In this document: in pieces, positions 33,988-43,333 of the stretch | How positions within the stretch are numbered: the stretch's first letter is position 1 | Layout of the letters: the number at the start of each line of letters is the position of its first letter | Source: an uncultured Clostridia bacterium | Lineage (GTDB): Bacteria > Bacillota > Clostridia > TANB77 > CAG-508 | Length of the DNA: 64,000 bases | NCBI GenBank assembly: GCA_947581825.1 | Contig: CANPVP010000004.1 | Coordinates: 124,001 to 188,000, forward strand | Reading direction: 5' to 3' | Notes under the pieces: model-generated | The model's input: only the letters and a program-made list of their open reading frames with translations | What the model was told of the DNA's origin: nothing | Databases searched by the model: none | Position numbers and translations under genes: made by a program

Positions 33988-34563
33988 TTAATAATTTATT
34001 CCCAACTTATCAAGTTGTTCTTTAATATTCTTTTTATAATTGTTGATATACTCTTGCCCTTTTTCCTTATTTTCATTTATATATTCTTCTATAGCTTCTT
34101 TTATATCTTTCTCTATTTTAAACAATTTAAGATTACACACCATCTCATCATATTTTTCTAATGCAATATTCTCTTTTATATTATTTTGCATCTCTTCATT
34201 ATCTGTGTTTTCTTTTCTAAATAATTTATTTAAAAAGTTAGTCCTTACCTTATTTCTAAGCTCATTTTTATTTTTTATTTGGCTTGCTTCCATTATTTCA
34301 ACATATTCATTAAGTGCTTTTGATGCTTCTTTTATGTAATTCATCATTTTATTATTAATTGTATTTGTAAGTTCTGTTGCCATTGAAAAAGTTAAATTAT
34401 TTTCCTTTAGCCTATTTCCAATCTCTATTAATTTTTGATTATATATGACCTGTATATTTTCCAATTCTCTACCACTTTGTTGCTTTATTTTATCCAATAA
34501 AACTTTTAAAGCCTTATATAAATTATATATTGTAAGTTCTTCTTTTTTCTGACTTTCTTCCAT
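33988..34563 (-). CDS. Hypothetical coiled-coil protein (191 aa)
   Basis: Not recognised. Almost wholly alpha-helical and rich in Lys, Glu, Asn and Ile, with likely coiled coils at about 10-50, 85-130 and 145-185. No membrane segment or signal peptide. GGAG lies 6 bases before the ATG, and the base composition is like the neighbours, so it looks native. It is transcribed away from the CDF gene at 34713, which starts 150 bases away, so the two may share a divergent control region. Function unknown. Confidence 0.75.
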   Translation of the reverse strand: MEESQKKEELTIYNLYKALKVLLDKIKQQSGRELENIQVIYNQKLIEIGNRLKENNLTFSMATELTNTINNKMMNYIKEASKALNEYVEIMEASQIKNKNELRNKVRTNFLNKLFRKENTDNEEMQNNIKENIALEKYDEMVCNLKLFKIEKDIKEAIEEYINENKEKGQEYINNYKKNIKEQLDKLGINY

Positions 34564-34712
34564 CTTTACTCCTTATCTTTTTGTCTAATTCTATCATACT
34601 ATTTTTATTTTTTAAATATCTGTTTTATATAAAAATAATTTTGTAAATCATTGTATAATAGCAACTCATACTATATAATATTAAATACATTTTATTAATT
34701 GGAGATGATAAT

Positions 34713-35570
34713 TTGGACAGATTTAATCAAGCAAAAAAAGTAGGAATTTTAGGCATATTAGGTAATCTATTTTTACTTATTATAAAAGGTAGTGTAGGTA
34801 TTATTTTTAAGAGTCAAGCTATGATTGCCGATTCTGCTAATAGTGCCAGTGATATTTTTGCTTCATTTATGACTTATATTGGTAATAAGATTTCAAGCGA
34901 ACCATCTGACGATAATCATAATTTTGGTCATGGCAAAGCTGAATACATATTTTCACTTTTCATAAGTATATCTATGATAGTCCTTTCTATCAACATACTA
35001 ATAACAGCAATAAAAACATTACTTTTTGGAAATGATATTGAATTTTCATGGCTTTTAGTTGTAGTTTGTATCATAACAATCATACTAAAATTCGCATTAT
35101 ATCTTCATGCTAAAGCTATTAACAAATCATATGAAAATATCTTAGTATCTTCCACAATGAATGATCATAGAAACGATTGCTTTGTTACATTTTTTACATT
35201 AATCTCTATACTATTTAGTTTATTCAAAATATATATTGTAGATAGTATTGTTGGAATTGGAATTTCTTTATTAATATGTTTCACTGGATTAAAAATATTT
35301 GTAGAAAGTTTCAAAGTTTTAATGGATACATCAATAGATGAAACTTCAAAGCAAAAAATATTATCTCTTGTTAAAGAAACTGATGGTGTTAAGAATATAG
35401 ATAATTTCTCATCTGTACCTGTTGGTTATCAATATTTTATTTTCATAACAATATGTGTTGATGGCAATATGTCAACATTTGAAAGTCATTCTTTAGCCGA
35501 TAAATTAGAGGAACAAATAACAAAATTAGACAAAGTATATAAGGCTACAATACATGTTCATCCTGTATAA
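34713..35570 (+). CDS. Cation diffusion facilitator (CDF) family transporter
   Basis: Exports divalent metal ions in exchange for protons. Membrane segments fill residues ~12-200. The metal site signature ADSANSASDIFASF is in helix 2, with NFGHGKAEYIFSL next to it. SSTMNDHRNDCFVTFFT supplies the second pair (HxxxD) in helix 5. The C-terminal cytoplasmic domain (EETDGVKNIDNFSSVPVG, ATIHVHPV) is the usual metal-sensing module. The start is TTG (34713) with GGAGATGATAAT upstream. 285 aa is normal. The metal is not predictable here. Confidence 0.93.
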   Translation: MDRFNQAKKVGILGILGNLFLLIIKGSVGIIFKSQAMIADSANSASDIFASFMTYIGNKISSEPSDDNHNFGHGKAEYIFSLFISISMIVLSINILITAIKTLLFGNDIEFSWLLVVVCIITIILKFALYLHAKAINKSYENILVSSTMNDHRNDCFVTFFTLISILFSLFKIYIVDSIVGIGISLLICFTGLKIFVESFKVLMDTSIDETSKQKILSLVKETDGVKNIDNFSSVPVGYQYFIFITICVDGNMSTFESHSLADKLEEQITKLDKVYKATIHVHPV

Positions 35571-35583
35571 GTACTACTTGCAT

Positions 35584-35722
35584 GTGGATTCTATGTTTTT
35601 TCGTAGCGAGCTTGTGTGGGGACCGACGAGTTAGAAAATATAAAAGAAATGTACCATCAGGTGCATTTCTTTTTATAGTTTCTACGAAGTTGGGACGAGC
35701 GAGAAAAAAGCATAGAATCCAC
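35584..35722. repeat. Structured element family B, copy 2
   Basis: Outer arms GTGGATTCTATG / CATAGAATCCAC enclose the same core as copy 1 (TGTGGGGACCGACGA, GAAGTTGGGACGAGC) with a different inner stem (GAAATGTACC / GGTGCATTTC). It lies between two converging genes. Confidence 0.85.
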
Positions 35723-35800
35723 CGTAATTTTTTTCTATTCTTGTTTTATTAAGCCAAACTATTATAATAACCTCTTTACCAATTTAATGAATAATAAATT

Positions 35801-35823
35801 GGGCGACCACTGGTCGCCCCTAC
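35801..35823. repeat. REP-like repeat family A (GACCA core)
   Basis: GGGCGACCA-C-TGGTCGCCCCTAC downstream of clpC. Confidence 0.75.
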
Positions 35824-35862
35824 AATGATTTTGGAAATTCATGAAAATTTTCTATTATAATT

Positions 35863-38331
35863 TTACTTTTTCTTTTTTATAACAACCTTATCATCTTCCA
35901 CAGTTGCTATTGCAGTATCTTTTGTTTTTACAATTCCATCTAAAATTGCCTCTGCTATTCTATCTTCCAACTTATTTTGTATTGTTCTTCTAAGCGGTCT
36001 TGCTCCATATGCTTTATCTATTCCCTCTTTTATAATTAACTCTTTAACAGTATCATCAATTTCAATAATAATATCTTTTTCCTTTAATCTATTTTTTACT
36101 TCTTCTAACATTATATCAATAATTGATTTTATTTCTTCATCTCCTAGTTTGTGGAATACTATAATTTCATCAATACGATTTAAAAATTCTGGTCTGAATG
36201 ATCTTTTTAATTCTGCCATAACTTCTTTTTTCGTATCTTCATATTCTTTCTTAATATCTTTTTCACTATCTTCAGACTTACTATTGAAACCTAAAGTTTT
36301 CTTATCCGTTATTACTCTTGCTCCTACATTTGATGTCATTATTATAACTGTATCTTTGAAATTTACCACTCTACCTTGTGAATCTGTTAATCTTCCATCA
36401 TCTAATATTTGAAGTAATATATTCATTACATCTGGATGAGCTTTTTCTATTTCATCAAATAATATTACTGAATATGGTTTTCTTCTTACTTTTTCAGTTA
36501 ATTGACCTCCTTCATCAAATCCTACATATCCAGGAGGTGATCCTATTAATTTTGATGTTGAATGTGATTCCATAAACTCAGACATATCTACTCTTATAAT
36601 TGCATTTTCATCTCCAAATAAAACTTCTGCTAATGCTTTTGATAACTCTGTTTTACCAACACCTGTTGGGCCTAAGAATATGAATGAACCTACTGGTCTT
36701 TTAGGATCTTTTAATCCTACTCTTCCTCTTCTTATTGCCTTTGCCACAGCATCTACTGCTTCATTTTGTCCTATTACTCTTTTATGAAGAGCTTTTTCTA
36801 GATTTTTAAGTTTCTCATTCTCATTCTCGCTAATTTTATTAACTGGTATACCAGTCCAAGAAGCAATTACTTCTGCAATTTCTTCCTCAGTAATTATAGA
36901 TACTGTTTTTGTGTTTTTATCTTTCCATTTAGTTTTTGACTTTTCTAGCTTTTCTTTTTGTTTATGTTCTTTATCTCTTAATTTTGCTGCTTTTTCAAAA
37001 TCTTGAACTTTAATTGCCTCTTCTTTTTCCTTTTCTATTTTCTCTATGCTTTCTTCTAATACCTTAATTTCATCTGGCTCTGTATATGTTTTCATTCTTA
37101 CTCTTGATGCCGCTTCATCAATTAAATCTACTGCTTTATCTGGTAAAAATCTATCATTTATATATCTAACAGAAAAGTTTACTGCACTAGATATAGCTTC
37201 ATCAGTTATCTTTACATTATGATGTGCTTCATATTTATCTCTTAAACCTTTTAATATACTAATTGTATCCTCTACTGTAGGTTCAGTAACTGTAATTGGA
37301 CTAAATCTTCTTTCCAAAGCAGCATCTTTTTCAATGTATTTTCTATATTCATTAAGCGTTGTTGCTCCTATTAATTGTATCTCTCCTCTTGCTAATAATG
37401 GTTTTAAAATATTAGCTGCATCTATTGCTCCTTCTGCTGATCCGGCTCCCACTATTGTATGAATTTCATCTATAAATAATATTACATCTCCTGCCTTTTT
37501 TACTTCATTTAAAGCTTTCTTGATACGTTCCTCAAAATCGCCTCTATATTTTGCCCCAGCTACCATTCCTGATATATCTACACTTACTAATCTTTTATCT
37601 TTTAGCATTTCTGGAACATCACCTGAAACAATCTTTTCTGCAATTCCTTCTGCTATTGCAGTTTTACCAACACCTGGTTCTCCAATTAAACATGGATTAT
37701 TTTTTGTTCTTCTTGAAAGTATTTGTATTACTCTTTCTATTTCACTTTTTCTTCCTATAATTGGATCCAACTTGCCTTCTTCTGCTTGTTTAGTTAAATC
37801 AGAACCAAATTGGTTTAATGTTGGAGTCATATTAAAACTATTTTTTGTATTCTTTGATTTATTTCCACCATTGTTGTTTATATTCTGCATATCATCATCT
37901 TCATTTACTACTTTATAAATTTCATTGTATAACTTTTGTGGATTAACATCTAAATCTAATAAAATTCTAACTGCCACACTATCTGCTTCTCTCATTATGC
38001 CTATTAAAATATGCTCTGTTCCTATATAATCAGAACCTACTTTTCTAGCTTCTCTGAAAGCATTTTCTATTACTCTTTTAGTTCTTGGAGTAAAGCCTAT
38101 AGTTTTTGAACTCTCAGTTGTTGATTTTCCAATTAATTCTTCTATTTCTTCTAAAACATCTTCTTTAGTTACATTTTGATTTTCTAATACTTTTCCAGCT
38201 ACGCCTTCCTGTTCATCAACTAAGCCATACAAAAGATGTTCTGTTCCTATATAATCATGTCCTAATTCTATTGCTATTTCATTTGCAGATTCCATTGCAT
38301 CCTTTGCACTGTTAGTAAATTTATACGTCAT
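35863..38331 (-). CDS. clpC: ATP-dependent Clp protease ATPase subunit ClpC
   Basis: Hexameric AAA+ unfoldase that feeds ClpP and recognises arginine-phosphorylated proteins. Two N-terminal Clp repeats (~4-75 and 80-145) are followed by AAA1 with Walker [10 protein letters not shown] (~220) and Walker [11 protein letters not shown]. The middle UVR-containing coiled coil is at ~420-470 ([19 protein letters not shown]). AAA2 has [16 protein letters not shown] and a conserved GFxS-like region for ClpP docking. The ATG at 38331 is preceded by AGGTGAGG. It is the last gene of ctsR-mcsA-mcsB-clpC. Confidence 0.97.
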   Translation of the reverse strand: MTYKFTNSAKDAMESANEIAIELGHDYIGTEHLLYGLVDEQEGVAGKVLENQNVTKEDVLEEIEELIGKSTTESSKTIGFTPRTKRVIENAFREARKVGSDYIGTEHILIGIMREADSVAVRILLDLDVNPQKLYNEIYKVVNEDDDMQNINNNGGNKSKNTKNSFNMTPTLNQFGSDLTKQAEEGKLDPIIGRKSEIERVIQILSRRTKNNPCLIGEPGVGKTAIAEGIAEKIVSGDVPEMLKDKRLVSVDISGMVAGAKYRGDFEERIKKALNEVKKAGDVILFIDEIHTIVGAGSAEGAIDAANILKPLLARGEIQLIGATTLNEYRKYIEKDAALERRFSPITVTEPTVEDTISILKGLRDKYEAHHNVKITDEAISSAVNFSVRYINDRFLPDKAVDLIDEAASRVRMKTYTEPDEIKVLEESIEKIEKEKEEAIKVQDFEKAAKLRDKEHKQKEKLEKSKTKWKDKNTKTVSIITEEEIAEVIASWTGIPVNKISENENEKLKNLEKALHKRVIGQNEAVDAVAKAIRRGRVGLKDPKRPVGSFIFLGPTGVGKTELSKALAEVLFGDENAIIRVDMSEFMESHSTSKLIGSPPGYVGFDEGGQLTEKVRRKPYSVILFDEIEKAHPDVMNILLQILDDGRLTDSQGRVVNFKDTVIIMTSNVGARVITDKKTLGFNSKSEDSEKDIKKEYEDTKKEVMAELKRSFRPEFLNRIDEIIVFHKLGDEEIKSIIDIMLEEVKNRLKEKDIIIEIDDTVKELIIKEGIDKAYGARPLRRTIQNKLEDRIAEAILDGIVKTKDTAIATVEDDKVVIKKKK

Positions 38332-38363
38332 ATTCCTCACCTACCCTTTCAAAATATCTTTTA

Positions 38364-39380
38364 CTATTCATTTATAATTTTCTTTATCAACTCTGCTCTT
38401 TCTATATCTCTTTCATATGCATCTAAAGTTTTTCCTAAATATCTTTGTAAATTTGCTGGTTTTCCATACAACTCTAGTTTCATAATTTTACTATCTGTAA
38501 GTTCTTTTATAATACCTAAATCTGTTCCTAATTTAACTTCTGATAATTTATCATTTAATTCATTCCATGTTATTTTTTTGCAATTACTTAGTATTCCGAA
38601 ATTTCTATAAACTCTATCTTCTAGTTCAATTTCATTTTTAGTAAGAAGTTTTCTTGCAATTCTTTCTTGCTCAATAATTTTTTCTGTAACTATTTTTATA
38701 TTTTTTGCTATTTCTTTTTCTGAAATACCTAGTGTTTGTTTATTTGAAATTTGATATATATTTCCTTGTGAATTAGAGCCTTCTCCATAAACTCCTCTTA
38801 TATTTGTTCCAAATCCTTGAACAGCTTGTAATACTTTACCTATATTTCCTGTTAATGATAAGCCTGGTAAAGAAACCATAACTGAAACTCTCATTCCAGT
38901 ACCAGCATTAGTAGGACAACTTGTTAAATATCCATACTTTTCACTAAATGCATATTGTAACTTTTCTCCTATTTTTTCTTCTATCTCAATTGCCAAATTA
39001 CATGTATTTTCGATCTCTAAACCTGCTGAAAATACTTGTATTCTAAAATGATCTTCTTCATTAATCATTATACAAATATTTTCATCATCATTAATCAAAA
39101 TACTTCCTTCATTATTTTCATTTAAAGCAAATTCAGGACTGATTAAATGTTTTTCTACTAATGTCATTTTAGTAATATCATCTATATCTTTTAATTTAAA
39201 TAATCTAAGCCCATATCCTAATGATGGCAATATTTCTTCTACATCTTTTACTAAATCCTCTCTTTGTTTTTTATTGCATCTTAATGAAAATGGATATTTT
39301 TCTAAATTTCTACCAAATCTAACTCTTGTACTTATTACTACATCTGAATCTTTTCCACTTTGCAAATACCAATTACTCAT
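38364..39380 (-). CDS. mcsB: Protein arginine kinase McsB
   Basis: Phosphorylates arginines to mark proteins for ClpCP. Phosphagen-kinase-like catalytic domain: STRVRFGRNLEKYPF near the N-terminus, CPTNAGTGMRVSVMVSLPGL holding the conserved catalytic-loop Cys, and the RGVYGEGSNSQGNIYQ block. 338 aa is normal. It follows mcsA by 88 bases, a gap carrying a shrunken repeat of family C. Confidence 0.96.
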   Translation of the reverse strand: MSNWYLQSGKDSDVVISTRVRFGRNLEKYPFSLRCNKKQREDLVKDVEEILPSLGYGLRLFKLKDIDDITKMTLVEKHLISPEFALNENNEGSILINDDENICIMINEEDHFRIQVFSAGLEIENTCNLAIEIEEKIGEKLQYAFSEKYGYLTSCPTNAGTGMRVSVMVSLPGLSLTGNIGKVLQAVQGFGTNIRGVYGEGSNSQGNIYQISNKQTLGISEKEIAKNIKIVTEKIIEQERIARKLLTKNEIELEDRVYRNFGILSNCKKITWNELNDKLSEVKLGTDLGIIKELTDSKIMKLELYGKPANLQRYLGKTLDAYERDIERAELIKKIINE

Positions 39381-39413
39381 TTTTCACATCATTCCTTTCT
39401 CAGTTATAAATCT

Positions 39414-39464
39414 GGTTTGAAAAGAACTAAATTTCTATTGCAAAATTGTAATTATTTTTCAACC
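39414..39464. repeat. Structured element family C, internally deleted remnant
   Basis: GGTTTGAAAAGAACTAAATT...AATTATTTTTCAACC keeps only the outer arms of family C. It sits 4 bases after the mcsA stop. Confidence 0.6.
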
Positions 39465-39468
39465 CTTA

Positions 39469-40029
39469 TTAAATATCTTTTTCTAATTCTTTAATTTCAT
39501 CTCTTAATTTAGCTGCATCTTCATATTTTTCTTCTCTAATAGCTTCTTTCAATTTTGCTTTTAAGTCTTTCAATTTTTCATGTTTGCTACTCTTTTTTTC
39601 TTCTTCATTATTATTAGATTCTGTATTACTTGTATCTGATATTTCTAGTTTTTTTGCTCTTCTTCCTATATGCTTTTTTGCCCCATGTATTTGCTTCATA
39701 ACTTCATCTAATTTACTTTCAAATGTAGAATAACAATTACTGCATCCAAATTTTCCTTTGTTTAAGAACTCGTCAAAAGTCATACCGCAATTTAAACATT
39801 TCATTTCATTTTTATTTGTAAAAGGATTTAAGAATAAATTATCATCATCATTCCAAAAATCTCCTAAAAAGCTTGAAAAATCAATTGGCATGTTAAAATC
39901 AAAATTCCAATCATCAAGTCCTAATTTTTTTGCACATTCATCACAAAGTATAAGTTCTTGTTTTTCTCCATTTACTATTTTTGTATACCTAAAATTAGCT
40001 TCATTTTTTCCACAATTTTTACACTTCAT
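39469..40029 (-). CDS. mcsA: McsA, activator of the McsB kinase
   Basis: Zinc-binding protein needed for McsB activity and CtsR control. Two pairs of CXXC motifs (KCKNCGKNEA, LCDECAKK; KCLNCGMTFDEF, CSNCYSTF) bind two zinc ions. A C-terminal UVR motif (LKEAIREEKYEDAAKLRDEI) contacts ClpC or McsB. 186 aa is normal. The ATG is 16 bases after ctsR. Confidence 0.95.
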   Translation of the reverse strand: MKCKNCGKNEANFRYTKIVNGEKQELILCDECAKKLGLDDWNFDFNMPIDFSSFLGDFWNDDDNLFLNPFTNKNEMKCLNCGMTFDEFLNKGKFGCSNCYSTFESKLDEVMKQIHGAKKHIGRRAKKLEISDTSNTESNNNEEEKKSSKHEKLKDLKAKLKEAIREEKYEDAAKLRDEIKELEKDI

Positions 40030-40045
40030 AAAATCACATCCTTTT

Positions 40046-40495
40046 CTAATCTATTAAATTAAGCAACATATTCTTAAATATATTTGCTCTTATATAGTCT
40101 TTATATTCTTTAGGTAAATTTAAAACATTATCACTTGTAGCTACTTTCAGTAGTTTTGCCTCTCTTGGAGTAACCATGTTGTATGATAAGAAATTACTGA
40201 TATAAATGTCTACTTCATTTCCTGTTAAAGTATCTGTCATGTTATTTATTATATGCATCATATAGTTATCTTTATTTATATCAACTTTTTTTATCCTTAT
40301 ATGACCACCACCGCCACGTCTACTTTCTACATAATATCCTTGCGATGGTCTAAATCTTGTTGATATAACATAATTTATCTGCGAAGGTACACAATTAAAA
40401 TGCTCTGCCAACTCATTTCTTTGTATTTCTATATATTCTTCTTCAGCTTTTAATAAGTCTTTTATAAATTCTTCTATTTCATCTGATATTCTCAT
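40046..40495 (-). CDS. ctsR: Heat-shock repressor CtsR
   Basis: Represses clp genes by binding a GGTCAAA heptad direct repeat; McsB and ClpC relieve it. The N-terminal winged HTH (SDEIEEFIKDLLKAEEEYIE, HFNCVPSQINYVISTRF) is followed by the glycine-rich wing tip ESRRGGGGHIRIKK, the known thermosensing loop. The ATG at 40495 has GGGTGG upstream; 149 aa is usual. First gene of the operon, with its own operator at 40539-40555. Confidence 0.96.
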   Translation of the reverse strand: MRISDEIEEFIKDLLKAEEEYIEIQRNELAEHFNCVPSQINYVISTRFRPSQGYYVESRRGGGGHIRIKKVDINKDNYMMHIINNMTDTLTGNEVDIYISNFLSYNMVTPREAKLLKVATSDNVLNLPKEYKDYIRANIFKNMLLNLID

Positions 40496-40538
40496 ATTTC
40501 CACCCTTACTTAAATGTATTTTTTGATGTTTGTTTGAC

Positions 40539-40555
40539 TTTGACTTTCTTTGACC
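40539..40555 (-). promoter_or_regulatory. CtsR operator
   Basis: GGTCAAA-GAA-AGTCAAA on the minus strand, an exact heptad direct repeat with 3-base spacing, just after the -10. Further GTCAAA half-sites follow. Confidence 0.88.
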
Positions 40556-40565
40556 TTTCATGAAT

Positions 40566-40593
40566 ATTATACACCCTTTTCTAAAAAAATCAA
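40566..40593 (-). promoter_or_regulatory. Sigma-A promoter of ctsR
   Basis: TTGATT (40588-40593), 16 bases, TATAAT (40566-40571). Confidence 0.78.
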
Positions 40594-40596
40594 TAC

Positions 40597-40749
40597 CTAT
40601 TTATTATTTTTTTTATTTTTATCTGTCATATTCTCCAAATTTCTTACTGTTTTCTTCTGTTCATCTGGTGTTATCCAAGTAAAATATGATGGAATAAATT
40701 CCCCATATTTTGTTGCATCTTCCTTTTCTCTTTTATCTTTTTTATCCAT
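40597..40749 (-). CDS. Small hypothetical protein (50 aa)
   Basis: Reads MDKKDKREKEDATKYGEF, then IPSYFTWITPDEQKKTVRN and LENMTDKNKKNNK. The ATG is preceded by ATAGGAGG at good spacing. It is a charged, soluble peptide with a central aromatic PSYFTWITP segment; no family recognised. It lies between the natB terminator and the ctsR promoter, so it must have its own promoter, which I do not see clearly. The ribosome site and codon use favour a real gene, but its shortness leaves doubt. Confidence 0.6.
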   Translation of the reverse strand: MDKKDKREKEDATKYGEFIPSYFTWITPDEQKKTVRNLENMTDKNKKNNK

Positions 40750-40805
40750 AAAAACCTCCTATAATTTTACTATGATTATTATGGCTATAAAAAAAGGTTT
40801 TATTC

Positions 40806-40832
40806 AAAAAAAGGGTAATCTATTGATTACCC
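40806..40832 (-). terminator. natB terminator
   Basis: GGGTAATC-AATA-GATTACCC followed by seven Ts on the minus strand. Confidence 0.88.
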
Positions 40833-40845
40833 TCTGCATTTTATT

Positions 40846-42096
40846 TTAATTATTCTCTTTTCTTTTTATCAAATTAAAGATATCTTTAACACTCATCTTT
40901 GATCCATAATTTAAAATTGCTGAAGAATATACTTTTATTGATATTTTTGCAATTAAAGCTATAGTTATTACAGAAACTAATATTGAAATTGCAATCACAC
41001 TAAATTTGGCAGTTCCTAATAGCATACTAAATGGTACACTAAATGGTGCTGATAGTGGAAGAATATTGGCAAAAGTATTCATTTCACTAGCAGGATTCAT
41101 CATTGCAAAGTATGCTATATAAAAACCAAATACTGCTAGAATTGATGCTGGTGCACTTGCTGATTGTACATCTTCTGGTCTTGCTATTGCTGAACCAGTT
41201 AGTGCAAATATAAATGCAAAGATAAAGTATCCAATTAGGAAGTATAGTAATGTAATTAATCCTAAACCAATATTTACATTTGATAAATCAATTAGATTAT
41301 TTAAAACTTCTTTATCCATAAATAAGTTTGCAGAAACTATTCCAGTTACAATAATTAGTATTAATTGTATTAGTCCTACAATACCTATTCCTATTGTTTT
41401 TCCCATTATTATAGTACTTGGAGATGTAGATGTTACTAGTGTTTCCATTATTTTTGATGTTTTTTCTGTAGTCACTGAAGTTGCTACTTTGTTTGCACAG
41501 AAGAATATTGCATAAAATAATATAATTGATAATATCATTACTAACCCAATCTGACCACTTGCAGAATTTTCATTTGTTTCTTTAAAAGAAAATTCAAATT
41601 GTGGATTAATTGATGCAAGCTCTTCTTCACTTAAATTTAATTTCATTATTTGCATATTTTTATATGCCTCTGTTAACATTTGTATTACATCTTCTGGTAT
41701 TTCTGCCATTCCTACAAATGTATTTAAACTTTCTACTGTATATTCCAAATTTATATTATTCTTATTTTTTGTAATTTTTATACAAGAATCAATCTCTTCA
41801 TTTTCTATTTTTTCTTTAATTTGTTCATCAGAATAATTTTCATTTTTTACTTCAAACTTATACCATTCATCTGAAGCTTCTAAGGCTTTTAAATTTCCTT
41901 CAAAAATATTATCAGAATCAATTATCAGCATTTTTTCTGTTCCAAAATCTTCTCCATCAGAAAATTTATTTAAAATGTTTGGAACATTAAAAGCCAGTAC
42001 GATTAACACTAAAATTATTATTGTTGAAATTATAAAAGACTTTTTTGTTATCATTTCTTTGATTGAAAATTTCATTACTGTTATAAAATCTCTCAT
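40846..42096 (-). CDS. ABC exporter permease (NatB/ABC-2 type)
   Basis: Membrane half of an exporter paired with the ATPase at 42337. One N-terminal membrane segment (SFIISTIIILVLIVLAFNV) is followed by a large extracytoplasmic domain (~40-185). Five or six C-terminal segments start at QIGLVMILSIILFYAIFF and include SATTEKTSKIMETLVTS-like coupling residues (TSVTTEKTSKIMETLVTS). This is the NatB layout, known for Na+ extrusion in Bacillus; the substrate here is not established. 416 aa. Confidence 0.9.
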   Translation of the reverse strand: MRDFITVMKFSIKEMITKKSFIISTIIILVLIVLAFNVPNILNKFSDGEDFGTEKMLIIDSDNIFEGNLKALEASDEWYKFEVKNENYSDEQIKEKIENEEIDSCIKITKNKNNINLEYTVESLNTFVGMAEIPEDVIQMLTEAYKNMQIMKLNLSEEELASINPQFEFSFKETNENSASGQIGLVMILSIILFYAIFFCANKVATSVTTEKTSKIMETLVTSTSPSTIIMGKTIGIGIVGLIQLILIIVTGIVSANLFMDKEVLNNLIDLSNVNIGLGLITLLYFLIGYFIFAFIFALTGSAIARPEDVQSASAPASILAVFGFYIAYFAMMNPASEMNTFANILPLSAPFSVPFSMLLGTAKFSVIAISILVSVITIALIAKISIKVYSSAILNYGSKMSVKDIFNLIKRKENN

Positions 42097-42214
42097 TTTT
42101 AATCTCTCCTAAAATTAATTTATTATTAACAAGTATTTATTTATATGTTATTTTTTCTTATACTCTGTCCTAATAATTATATTATGCAGATTTTTTCTTA
42201 TTTCAAAAACGTAA

Positions 42215-42336
42215 GTTTGAAAAAGAATTAGTATATTGCTAGGCACATGAGTTTGAAATCAATGAGGCGTACTGGTGTACGTTGATTTGATTTCAAATGA
42301 AATGTAACGACGCAAGATGCTGATTATTTTTCAAAC
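42215..42336. repeat. Structured element family C, copy A
   Basis: 122 bases. Outer arms GTTTGAAAAAGAATTA / GATTATTTTTCAAAC. The inner branched hairpin is TTTGAAATCAA...GAGGCGTAC-TGGT-GTACG...TTGATTTGATTTCAAA. It abuts the natA stop codon (42337) directly and separates natA from natB. Same length as copy D. Confidence 0.85.
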
Positions 42337-43230
42337 CTATGCCTCTCCAACTTTTTCAATGAATATTTCATGCAAACTTGGCTTCTTAACTTCAAATTTA
42401 ATAACCTTTACACCTTTTACTGCTAACTCTTTATATAATCTATCTGGCTCATCTTCACTTTTTATTAAAATCTCATATTTATTGTCTACATTACTCTTTA
42501 TCTTAAGTCCTAGATTTTCAACTATTTTCGTTATATCTTCTTTTGTTATAACTTCCATGTTGTTAGATGGATATGAATTCTTTATCTCTTTTAAATTTCC
42601 TTTTAATACTGTCTTCCCTTTATTCAATATTAATACATCTGTACAAAATTCTTCTATTGATACCATTTGATGACTAGACATTACAATGTATTTGCCTTTT
42701 TCTATCAATTCTAAAATTATATTTTTTAACATTTCTGTATTTACAGGATCTAATCCGCTAAATGGTTCATCTAGAATTATCAAATCAGGATTATGAATAA
42801 TTGCTGTTATAAATTGAATTTTTTGTTGATTTCCTTTAGATAATTTCTCTGCTACTTTAAATTTATATTCTTCTATGTTTAATTTTTTTAACCAATAGTC
42901 AATTGAAGTATCTGCATTTTTTTTACTCATTCCTTTTAGATTTGCAAAATACATTAATTGATCATATACTTTAGTTTTTGGATATACTCCTCTTTCCTCT
43001 GGTAAATATCCAAAATTAACATTTTTTCTTGTAACTTCTTTTCCATTCCAATCAATTTTGCCTTGATCTTTTTTTAAGATTCCTAGCATCATTCTAATAG
43101 TAGTAGTTTTTCCAGCACCATTTGTTCCTAGCAAGCCAAATACTCCTGGCTTATCTATTTCAAAAGATATAGAGTCTACAGCTACTTTATCTTCAAACTT
43201 CTTTGTGACATTCTCTACCTTTAGCCCCAT
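42337..43230 (-). CDS. ABC exporter ATPase (NatA-like)
   Basis: Walker A GTNGAGKTTT, Q-loop region LPEERGVYPKTKV, signature LSKGNQQKIQF, Walker B LIILDEPFSGLDPVN and switch His SSHQM are all present. The C-terminal ~75 residues form the accessory domain seen in NatA/DrrA-type exporters. 297 aa. It is upstream of the permease at 40846 with a 240-base gap holding repeat copy A. Confidence 0.93.
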   Translation of the reverse strand: MGLKVENVTKKFEDKVAVDSISFEIDKPGVFGLLGTNGAGKTTTIRMMLGILKKDQGKIDWNGKEVTRKNVNFGYLPEERGVYPKTKVYDQLMYFANLKGMSKKNADTSIDYWLKKLNIEEYKFKVAEKLSKGNQQKIQFITAIIHNPDLIILDEPFSGLDPVNTEMLKNIILELIEKGKYIVMSSHQMVSIEEFCTDVLILNKGKTVLKGNLKEIKNSYPSNNMEVITKEDITKIVENLGLKIKSNVDNKYEILIKSEDEPDRLYKELAVKGVKVIKFEVKKPSLHEIFIEKVGEA

Positions 43231-43333
43231 TAACTTTTCCCCCTTGAATTATTTTATGTTGAAATATTATCATAATATTAAGCTACATGCAACAAAATTC
43301 CTACTCTACAAAATAAAAATATATAATTCATCC

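Noticed and set aside
42215-42336. Family C elements as integron attC sites
   Set aside because: Placement after stop codons is suggestive, but the arms lack attC-type core sites, the genes are ordinary housekeeping operons, and no integrase or array is present.
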